A DNA stretch of 22,798 nucleotides from a virus. The position numbers were made by a program, and so were the translations under genes. The DNA lies in IMG/VR virus record IMGVR_UViG_3300020438_000298, positions 1 through 22,798 of that record. One strand, given 5' to 3'. The notes beneath the pieces were generated by a model. The model made no database searches and was not told the origin of the DNA. It worked only from the letters and a program-made list of their open reading frames with translations. Below, in pieces: positions 1 through 5,130 of this stretch (its first letter is position 1; every line of letters begins with the position of its first letter).

Positions 1-1
1 G

Positions 2-124
2 GAATTAGAGACACTAAGTGACTTTAACCCACATGATATTAGCTGGGAGAAAGTATTTGAATTACAAGACAATGAGACAGTCGAAAGTGTTATCGAAGAC
101 ATGAGTAATCCTGTCAGTTGGTAG
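2..124 (+). CDS. C-terminal end of an unrecognised protein (partial)
   Basis: The second forward frame is open from the left edge to a TAG at 122-124 and gives 40 residues ending in NPVSW. The fragment is acidic (many D and E, as in ESVIEDMSNP) and has no membrane segment or recognisable motif. The other two forward frames close early (a TGA lies at 19-21 in the first frame). I do not recognise the family and cannot assign a function from 40 residues. No gene follows for about 340 bases and strong promoters begin just downstream, so this is probably the last gene of the preceding transcription unit. That it is a real gene end is an inference from the frame and the absence of any competing frame. 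Confidence 0.5.
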   Translation, partial: ELETLSDFNPHDISWEKVFELQDNETVESVIEDMSNPVSW

Positions 125-180
125 TTACTTAAGACCGACAGTTTGCTCAGAGTTATTGTTACAAACTGTGTGGGTGCTAT

Positions 181-210
181 TTGACAGTTATGGCACGAAT
201 ATGCTATAAT
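181..210 (+). promoter_or_regulatory. Consensus sigma-70 promoter with extended -10
   Basis: TTGACA at 181-186 and TATAAT at 205-210 are both perfect matches, separated by 18 bp, and TGC directly precedes the -10 box (extended -10). The expected start is near 216-218. A promoter this strong would be read by the unmodified host RNA polymerase, which in T4-like phages means early expression. The first likely target is the gene at 467, with a leader of about 250 nt that includes the stem-loop at 353-385. Confidence 0.75.
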
Positions 211-221
211 TGTTATATGCG

Positions 222-232
222 TATTTGACAGT
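222..232 (+). repeat. Second copy of the TATTTGACAGT block
   Basis: The 11 bases at 178-188, which contain the -35 box of the upstream promoter, recur exactly at 222-232, 44 bp downstream (about four helical turns). The second TTGACA (225-230) lacks a good -10 box: the best match near the right spacing is GATATC at 249-254, which shares only three positions with TATAAT. It could be a decayed duplicate promoter or a binding site that overlaps the -35 box. Confidence 0.45.
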
Positions 233-352
233 CTTATGCGTTCTCGGTGATATCGTGGGGCGGGGGCGTAGCGATTATAAAAAAGGTAGAGACCCTAACC
301 TACAGAGGTGACAATTCGAGATGTATATATAAAAATCGCCAAAATTTTTCTC

Positions 353-385
353 AGGTAAAAAACCCCCTTCAAAACCTTTTTACCT
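353..385 (+). other. AU-rich stem-loop in the leader
   Basis: AGGTAAAAA at 353-361 is an exact inverted repeat of TTTTTACCT at 377-385, giving a 9-bp stem around a 15-nt loop that contains five C in a row. The stem is weak and no T-run follows, so it does not look like a standard terminator. It lies between the two promoters, so transcripts from the 181-210 promoter would carry it and those from the 392-420 promoter would not. Confidence 0.35.
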
Positions 386-391
386 ACTTAC

Positions 392-420
392 TTGCAATTA
401 TGTTGATATTGATATATAAT
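392..420 (+). promoter_or_regulatory. Sigma-70-like promoter before the 76-residue gene
   Basis: TTGCAA at 392-397 matches four of six -35 positions. TATAAT at 415-420 is a perfect -10 box, with a 17-bp spacer. The expected start is near 426-428, leaving a leader of about 40 nt before the ATG at 467. The leader contains GCGCTTGCGC, a short inverted repeat, and an AGGG that could serve as ribosome binding site 11 nt before the start. Confidence 0.6.
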
Positions 421-466
421 AGGTGAAGGACTGCGCTTGCGCTTAACCCGTAGGGAATGACACGTT

Positions 467-697
467 ATGTACGACGAAACAACCTATCACATCTATGCCC
501 AAGATAGATGTCTTTATGCCAACCTCCCACAAGACGAATTTGAAGAGACATGGGAGATGTTAAAGGTAATGGTTGGGTTGTTAAAAACAGACTATACAGA
601 GAGAGACTTATCATATATTAAACTCGGACCAAAGTGTGGCGTTGGTGGGCCAGGTAGGGTTATCCCAACACCTATGTGGGAAGAAGATTCGTATTGA
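467..697 (+). CDS. Conserved small hypothetical protein of T4-like cyanophages
   Basis: This is a 76-residue acidic soluble protein with no signal peptide or membrane segment. The N-terminal part (MYDETTYHIYAQDRCLY, then FEETWEMLKVMVGLLKTDY and DLSYIKL) resembles, from memory, a small protein family common in T4-like cyanophages that typically begins MYD-TTYHIYAKDKCLY. No function is known to me. The C-terminal third (from about residue 53, CGVGGPGRVIPTPMW) is Gly/Pro-rich and does not resemble the family ending I remember, so it may be strain-specific. The start is an ATG with an AGGG 11 nt upstream. A sigma-70-like promoter at 392-420 points to early or host-polymerase expression. Its stop codon lies inside the -35 box of the next promoter. 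I am confident that it is a gene; the function is unknown. Confidence 0.8.
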   Translation: MYDETTYHIYAQDRCLYANLPQDEFEETWEMLKVMVGLLKTDYTERDLSYIKLGPKCGVGGPGRVIPTPMWEEDSY

Positions 698-722
698 CAT
701 TATACATACAATCGAGTATAAT
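694..722 (+). promoter_or_regulatory. Perfect sigma-70 promoter overlapping the upstream stop codon
   Basis: TTGACA at 694-699 and TATAAT at 717-722 are both exact, with the ideal 17-bp spacer. The TGA stop of the 76-residue gene (695-697) is embedded in the -35 box. The predicted start is near 728-730, so the leader of the gene at 745 would be only about 16 nt, and that leader has no evident Shine-Dalgarno sequence. Confidence 0.8.
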
Positions 723-744
723 TGAAGTGTAATTACAAAACGCT

Positions 745-1524
745 ATGGCAAAAGGATTTACTGTTAAGACAGTCCCTCCCAAGAAGAGTAAAACACCTGA
801 TTGGGATATAGATGAAATTAAGGCAAGATGGAAAGGAAAGAAGATTGTATTCTGTCTTCCAGGTAGAGGAGTATCATACATTTACTTAAAGAACTTTGTA
901 CAACTATGTTTCGACATGGTACAGAATGGAATGAGTATTCAGATCTCACAAGATTACTCATCAATGGTTAACTTTGCACGTTGTAAAGTATTAGGTGCAA
1001 ATGTTCTACGTGGGCCAAATCAATTACCTTGGGATGGTAAACTAGAATATGATTATCAGTTATGGATTGACTCGGATATAGTCTTTGATACTAACAAGTT
1101 CTGGCAACTGTGCGATCTTGCATTACCTGCTGAAGGTGAAGAAGAGAGAAAGATTGCTGCTGGTTGGTATGCTACAGAAGATGGGCAAACTACATCTGTC
1201 GCACACTGGTTAGAAGAAGATGACTTCCGTAAGAACGGTGGAGTCATGAACCATGAAACTGTGGAATCGATCAGTAAGCGTAAGAAACCTTTCACTGTAG
1301 ATTACACAGGCTTTGGTTGGGTCATGATTAAGAATGGAGTCTTTGAAGATGAAAAACTTGAGTATCCTTGGTTTGCTCCGAAGATGCAACAGTTTGAGTC
1401 AGGTGCTGTACAGGATATGTGCGGAGAAGACGTGAGTTTCTGCTTAGATGCGATTGAAGCAGGTTATGACATCTGGTGCGATCCTCGTATTAGAGTCGGT
1501 CACGAAAAAACTCGTGTTATTTAA
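745..1524 (+). CDS. Glycosyltransferase-like protein (GT-A fold)
   Basis: This 259-residue protein probably transfers a sugar from a nucleotide-sugar donor; donor and acceptor cannot be read from the sequence. A beta-strand and turn at 33-42 (KIVFCLPGRG) opens a nucleotide-binding half. WIDSDIVF at 107-114 carries a DxD-type metal and nucleotide motif (D109, D111). CGEDVSFCLDAIEAGYDIW at 226-244 resembles the [GE]-ED helix of GT-A enzymes, and VGH at 251-253 fits the late histidine that binds metal in several of those families. There is no membrane segment, so it should be cytoplasmic. It sits just before the baseplate genes and has its own perfect sigma-70 promoter (694-722), which suggests expression apart from the late genes. 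Related genes occur in cyanophages as hypothetical or glycosyltransferase proteins. A structural look-alike without activity is possible. Confidence 0.7.
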   Translation: MAKGFTVKTVPPKKSKTPDWDIDEIKARWKGKKIVFCLPGRGVSYIYLKNFVQLCFDMVQNGMSIQISQDYSSMVNFARCKVLGANVLRGPNQLPWDGKLEYDYQLWIDSDIVFDTNKFWQLCDLALPAEGEEERKIAAGWYATEDGQTTSVAHWLEEDDFRKNGGVMNHETVESISKRKKPFTVDYTGFGWVMIKNGVFEDEKLEYPWFAPKMQQFESGAVQDMCGEDVSFCLDAIEAGYDIWCDPRIRVGHEKTRVI

Positions 1525-1546
1525 CCGCCGTGTCTCGATTTACTAT

Positions 1547-1551
1547 GGAGG
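1547..1551 (+). promoter_or_regulatory. Strong Shine-Dalgarno sequence for the 45-residue gene
   Basis: GGAGG ends 9 nt before the ATG at 1561. This is the only textbook ribosome binding site in the window, and it decides the start of the small basic gene. Confidence 0.8.
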
Positions 1552-1560
1552 AATCTTAAA

Positions 1561-1698
1561 ATGGTTATGAGAAGTCCAACTGGAGTCGAAATGATCGAAA
1601 CCAGACCGAAAAAAACTCGTCAAGGAAGTGGAAAACACACAAAATATGCTGCTTCCTCTCGAAATAAAGCAAAAAAACGCACAAGAGGTCAAGGCTAA
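1561..1698 (+). CDS. Small, very basic conserved phage protein (45 residues)
   Basis: ATG at 1561 to TAA at 1696-1698 gives 45 residues. Thirteen are K or R and only two are acidic, so the net charge is about +11. The first part (MVMRSPTGVEMIETRP) is mixed; residues 15-45 are a Lys/Arg/Gly/Ser tail containing RQGSGKHTKYAASSRNKAKK, with the look of a disordered nucleic-acid-binding or ribosomal-protein-like tail. The strong GGAGG supports real translation. I remember near-identical short proteins in T4-like cyanophages, usually unannotated because of their size, with no known role. The gene lies 36 nt after the glycosyltransferase-like gene and 51 nt before gp25. RNA, DNA or polyphosphate binding is plausible from charge alone, but that is an inference. 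Confidence 0.75.
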   Translation: MVMRSPTGVEMIETRPKKTRQGSGKHTKYAASSRNKAKKRTRGQG

Positions 1699-1720
1699 TA
1701 AAAAGTGAGTGGATAAGGTG

Positions 1721-1727
1721 CTAAATA
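1721..1727 (+). promoter_or_regulatory. T4-late-type promoter motif before gp25
   Basis: CTAAATA at 1721-1727 resembles the TATAAATA element read by the T4 late sigma gp55, and the closely related forms proposed for marine T4-like phages. A start about 10 nt downstream would leave a leader of roughly 12-15 nt before the GTG at 1750. It stands at the head of the wedge cluster (25, 6, giant). The motif is short and AT-rich, so chance occurrence is possible. Confidence 0.45.
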
Positions 1728-1749
1728 AAGTTATATTTGCTTAATAATA

Positions 1750-2151
1750 GTGCCTGTCCAACGTATAAGTAAGTCATTTAAGGACATTAGTATGTCTTTT
1801 GAGGTTAATCCGTTAACCGATGACCTTATTGCGATTAAAAATCAGACAGCTATTGCACGTTCTCTAAGGAATTTGGTTCTTACCACTCCTGGAGAACGTT
1901 TTTTTAATGAAGGAATAGGTTCACAGGTCAATAACCTCTTATTTAACAACGTTGATGACATTACAGCTGTGTCTGTAAGGAATGAAATCATCAATGTTAT
2001 TGAAAATTATGAACCAAGGGTAGAATTAGGAGATGTTGATGTCTCTGCTAACATCGATGACTATGAAATGGATGTAAAAATCACATATAAAATTGTTGGA
2101 ATCGATGTTCCTGCCCAAGAATTGTCATTTGTGCTAATACCCACAAGATAA
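1750..2151 (+). CDS. 25: Baseplate wedge subunit gp25
   Basis: This is the small core subunit of the tail baseplate wedge, 133 residues, almost the same length as T4 gp25 (132). In T4 it packs with the gp6 dimer and gp53 near the tube and seeds sheath polymerisation. Members of this family, including type VI secretion TssE, share a core EPR motif, seen here as NYEPRV with EPR at residues 88-90. The segment TTPGERFFNEGIGSQV (45-60) matches the family's loop (T4 has a TTRKGSRPFDPEFGCDL stretch there). The GTG start is preferred because homologues I remember begin MPVERIS and the MPVQRIS here keeps that; an internal ATG at 1792 would remove 14 residues. No clear Shine-Dalgarno is visible. The stop abuts the gp6 start directly, which indicates coupled expression. 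Confidence 0.93.
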   Translation: MPVQRISKSFKDISMSFEVNPLTDDLIAIKNQTAIARSLRNLVLTTPGERFFNEGIGSQVNNLLFNNVDDITAVSVRNEIINVIENYEPRVELGDVDVSANIDDYEMDVKITYKIVGIDVPAQELSFVLIPTR

Positions 2152-4341
2152 ATGCCATTAGTTAATTTTGCTAATCTGGATTTTGACCAGATTAAGGTAA
2201 CAATAAAGGATTATCTCAGGTCTAACTCAGATTTTACTGATTATGACTTTGAGGGATCTAATTTATCCACTATTGTTGATGTACTTGCCTATAATACCTA
2301 CATCACTTCATACAATGCCAACATGGTATCCAATGAAGTGTTTTTGGATAGTGCTACATTGCGAGAAAATGTAGTTTCTTTAATACAAAATGTTGGATAT
2401 TTGCCAAGGTCAAGAAGAGCATCCAGAATAAACGTATCATTTTACGTTGACACTGGTGGATATGCTACACAACCACAAACTATTAAATTGAATAAGGGAC
2501 TTGTAGCTACCACAACTGAATTTACAAATGAAAGTTTTACCTTTAATATACTAGATGATATTGTAAAACCAGTTTTTAACAGAAGGGCCGTATTTACTGA
2601 TGCTGAACTTATTGAAGGAAATTATATTAACACTACTTTTACAGTAGATTCCTATGATCCAAACCAAAGATTCGTTCTTCCAAATAGTGGTGTTGATACA
2701 ACTACCATTAGAGTTACGGTAAAACCATCACAATTCTCAAGTACCAGTCGGCAATATGCTCAAACAGGTAATGTAACAAGTTGTCAGGGGCATTATACAA
2801 CAAATCAAAGTTTATTTGAAGTAAATGGGACATCAGCAGTCTATTGGATACGTGAAATAGAGGGAGAAAGGTATGAATTGATTTTTGGAGATGGTATTTT
2901 TGGTAAAAAACTAGAAGCACCAAGTTATATTGAAGTTTCTTACATCGTAACAAATGGAAAAGATGGAAATGGTATAAATTCTCTTACTTTTAATGGAAAA
3001 ATAACTTCTGGAAGAGGAAATCTTCCCTTAACATCAGGTATTTCTCTACTTAATGTTGGAGGAAGCAACCAAGGTGCTGGAGGAGGTGCTGGAGGCGGTA
3101 CTGGAGGCGGTACTGGTGGAGGTGGTGGATCATATGGAGGGGCAGATATCGAATCTATTGACTCAATTAAGAAATATGGACCTCGAGCTCATGGATCGCA
3201 GAATAGAGCAGTCACTGCAAACGATTATGAGACACTTATTCCTACAGTTTTCCCCGAAACAGAGGCAGTTTCTTGTTTTGGAGGAGAAGAATTGACTCCT
3301 CCTCGATTTGGACAAGTTTTTTGTGCAGTAAAACCAACGAATGGGTCATATTTGTCAAATGCACTTAAAGAAAACCTTAAAAATGCCGTTAAAAAATATA
3401 ATGTTGCAGGAATAAACCTAGATATTACAGATTTAAAATATTTGTATATAGAACCTGATGTATCTGTATATTATAATTGCAATTTAGGCAAATCTAAGAA
3501 TGATATTATAAGTACTGTAATGAATTCTATTTTAGAATACTTACAAGGTGATGATATAGGTAAATTTAACGGCAGATTTAAATTTAGTAAGTTCCAATGT
3601 TTAATTGATGGAGCTGATGAAGCAATCAGTTCTAATATTACATCTTTAAGGATAAGAAGGGATTTGAGAGTGGCGTTAAATAGTTTTGCGGAATACGAAA
3701 TTTGTTTTGGAAATTGCATCTTTGTTAAAAAATGCGATGGTCATAATATAAGATCTACTGCATTTAAGGTCTCTGGAATACAGGGAGATGTATATCTATC
3801 TGATAAACCAAATTCAAATGATTCTTCAAAAGGAACTATATTCCTATTCCGATTAATGTCCCCAACTCAACCTGAAATTGTGAAGCAAAATATTGGTACT
3901 ATCGATTATGAACACGGAGAAATTAAGTTAGCTCCTATTAATATAACAGATACTGATGTTAAGAGAGATTTCCCTGTAATTGAGATAGATGGAGTTCCTT
4001 GTTCTAATGATGTGTTAGGATTAAAGGATCTTTATCTCCAATTAGGTGGTAATAATGGTAATGGTGGTGATGGGGATGGTAGTAATGATGGTATTAATGT
4101 AGATGCATTTTGTGATGATACTGATAATGTGGCTTCAACCTATGGTGGCAATATACTAGTTCGTGGAGAAGTTCATTATGGATGTAATACTGATGGAATG
4201 GTAGCAGATACCTCTTCTGGAGGAGCAGCTATCGAATCTATTAACTCAATACAAACTGGAGGAGGAGGAATGACTGCTGGTGGCGGTGGTACTACTGGCG
4301 GTGGTGGCGGTGCTGCTGGTGGTGGTGGCGGTGGTTATTAA
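2152..4341 (+). CDS. 6: Baseplate wedge subunit gp6 with poly-glycine insertions
   Basis: Homologue of T4 gp6 (660 residues; 729 here), a baseplate J-like protein whose dimers join neighbouring wedges into the inner ring. Supporting segments are the N-terminal helix region up to about residue 90 (FEGSNLSTIVDVLAYNTYI and on), FGDGIFGKKLEAPSYIEVSY (245-264, the beta motif typical of the J family) and SQNRAVTANDYE (349-360) followed by PETEAVSCFGGEE. Two stretches stand out. Residues 303-328 are almost all Gly with Ala, Thr, Ser and Asn, just before the canonical ADIESIDSIKKYGPR segment. From about residue 635, the C-terminus becomes Gly/Asn/Asp-rich and ends in about 27 residues of poly-Gly after a second copy of the AIESINSI segment. 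The ATG directly follows the gp25 stop, and no strong ribosome binding site is visible. Confidence 0.92.
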   Translation: MPLVNFANLDFDQIKVTIKDYLRSNSDFTDYDFEGSNLSTIVDVLAYNTYITSYNANMVSNEVFLDSATLRENVVSLIQNVGYLPRSRRASRINVSFYVDTGGYATQPQTIKLNKGLVATTTEFTNESFTFNILDDIVKPVFNRRAVFTDAELIEGNYINTTFTVDSYDPNQRFVLPNSGVDTTTIRVTVKPSQFSSTSRQYAQTGNVTSCQGHYTTNQSLFEVNGTSAVYWIREIEGERYELIFGDGIFGKKLEAPSYIEVSYIVTNGKDGNGINSLTFNGKITSGRGNLPLTSGISLLNVGGSNQGAGGGAGGGTGGGTGGGGGSYGGADIESIDSIKKYGPRAHGSQNRAVTANDYETLIPTVFPETEAVSCFGGEELTPPRFGQVFCAVKPTNGSYLSNALKENLKNAVKKYNVAGINLDITDLKYLYIEPDVSVYYNCNLGKSKNDIISTVMNSILEYLQGDDIGKFNGRFKFSKFQCLIDGADEAISSNITSLRIRRDLRVALNSFAEYEICFGNCIFVKKCDGHNIRSTAFKVSGIQGDVYLSDKPNSNDSSKGTIFLFRLMSPTQPEIVKQNIGTIDYEHGEIKLAPINITDTDVKRDFPVIEIDGVPCSNDVLGLKDLYLQLGGNNGNGGDGDGSNDGINVDAFCDDTDNVASTYGGNILVRGEVHYGCNTDGMVADTSSGGAAIESINSIQTGGGGMTAGGGGTTGGGGGAAGGGGGGY
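3056..3168 (+). repeat. Poly-glycine cassette, internal copy, in gp6
   Basis: Residues 303-328 of gp6 are made of GGGA, GGGT and GGGG blocks encoded by repeated GGN triplets, followed by the block at 3136-3168 that encodes GGADIESIDSI. The 33 bases at 3136-3168 recur at 4219-4251 with four mismatches (29 of 33 identical). The Gly tract sits in a surface loop position relative to the J-like core, as far as the flanking conserved motifs show. Confidence 0.7.
4219..4338 (+). repeat. Poly-glycine cassette, C-terminal copy, in gp6
   Basis: The 33 bases at 4219-4251 encode GGAAIESINSI and match 3136-3168 at 29 positions. They are followed by residues 703-729, nearly all Gly with a few Ala, Thr and Met and a final Tyr. 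The order of the two parts (Gly tract, then IES block) is reversed relative to the internal copy. Repeated GGN triplets are prone to slippage, so tract length may vary between isolates. Confidence 0.7.
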
Positions 4342-4377
4342 CTCTCATATTTTTACTAAGATTAACGTATACAACAA

Positions 4378-5130
4378 ATGATATCAACAGATCTAAAAAA
4401 AGTTAAGTTACAAAGTTTAGTTGAAAATCAACTTCCTTCTTTTGTACAATCTGACTTTCCTTTATTAGGAGAATTTTTGAGAGAGTATTATACTTCTCAA
4501 GAATATCCTACTGCTTCTGCTGATGTACTTCAAAATATAGATGAATATGTTAAACTAGTAACTTTAACCACTAATTCTGATAGCACTGTATTGAGAGATG
4601 ATATAGATGAAAGTGATGATGTAATTTTTGCTTCATTTAACTTAAATTCCGATGTTATTGGAACATATGAATTTCCTGAAAAGTATGGTTTGATTCAAAT
4701 AGATAATGAAATTATTTTATATGAGGAAAAAACAAATAATTCATTTAAAGGGTGTATAAGAGGGTTTAGTGGAGTAACTTCATATAATTCAATTCATAGT
4801 GATCAATTAAGTTTTTCAGAATCTGACATTGCCCAACATATAGCTGGTGCAACCATTGTAAACTTAAGTGCTTTACTATTTGCAAGATTTTTAATTAAAG
4901 TTAAAGGTTTATACTCACCTGGATTTCAAAATAGACAATTAGATGATGATTTAAATCAAAGACTCTTTATTTCTAGAGTTAGAGATTTTTATACATCAAA
5001 AGGAAGTGATGAATCTTTTAGAATTCTTTTTGGAGCTTTATACGGAGAAGATTGTGAAGTATTGAGACCTAGAGAGTTTCTTTTTAGACCTTCAGATGCT
5101 GATTATAGATTAACCAAAGATTTGGTTGTG
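4378..5130 (+). other. gp7-like N-terminal domain of the giant protein
   Basis: Residues 1-251. The acidic helical start (SFVQSDFPLLGEFLREYY at 21-38) parallels a T4 gp7 stretch with a similar FxxFxxxYxxYL pattern, and the DFYTSKG-SF-ILFxxLYGE motif at 203-224 parallels T4 DFYSTKG-SYKFLFKVLYNE. I compare with T4 gp7 from memory. If correct, the phage keeps only the C-terminal anchor part of gp7 and has replaced or lost the first ~750 residues. Confidence 0.65.

Larger units (their letters stand above)
125..466 (+). other. Intergenic control region
   Basis: About 340 bases without a convincing gene. It holds two sigma-70-like promoters (181-210 and 392-420), an extra copy of the TATTTGACAGT block at 222-232, a G-rich patch at 256-268 and an AU-rich inverted repeat at 353-385. 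I see no tRNA-like cloverleaf and no GC-rich hairpin with a T-run that would be a clear intrinsic terminator. One 59-codon GTG-started frame crosses it (247-426), but it runs through the second promoter and has no ribosome binding site, so I treat the interval as regulatory. Confidence 0.6.

Noticed and set aside
190-228. 12-codon frame starting ATG with a CxxC (MARICYNCYMRI)
   Set aside because: It overlaps the promoter -10 box and the predicted transcript start lies inside it, so it could not be translated from that promoter.
321-336. TATATATAAAAA as a possible T4-late promoter
   Set aside because: The closest match to TATAAATA has a mismatch in the core and the stretch is simple AT repeat, so chance is the better explanation.
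247-426. 59-codon GTG-started open frame containing VETLTYRG, which recalls the LTYRG of the cyanobacterial DUF4278 family
   Set aside because: It has no ribosome binding site, runs through the hairpin and the -10 box at 415-420, and only five or six residues resemble the family. It could be a gene remnant but cannot be supported.
672-1295. Minus-strand open frames opposite the glycosyltransferase-like gene
   Set aside because: They lie wholly or largely antisense to a gene with clear GT-A motifs and have no promoter, ribosome binding site or recognisable product.
1699-1749. A terminator between the small basic gene and gp25
   Set aside because: No inverted repeat followed by a T-run is present; read-through into gp25 is possible.
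1750-1791. Shorter gp25 starting at the ATG at 1792
   Set aside because: It would remove the MPVQRISKSFKDIS segment that family members I remember share, so the GTG at 1750 is the better start.
3053-3295. 80-codon + strand frame inside gp6 rich in Glu, Val and Leu
   Set aside because: It is the GGN-repeat tract of gp6 read in a shifted frame; the repetition, not selection, keeps it open.
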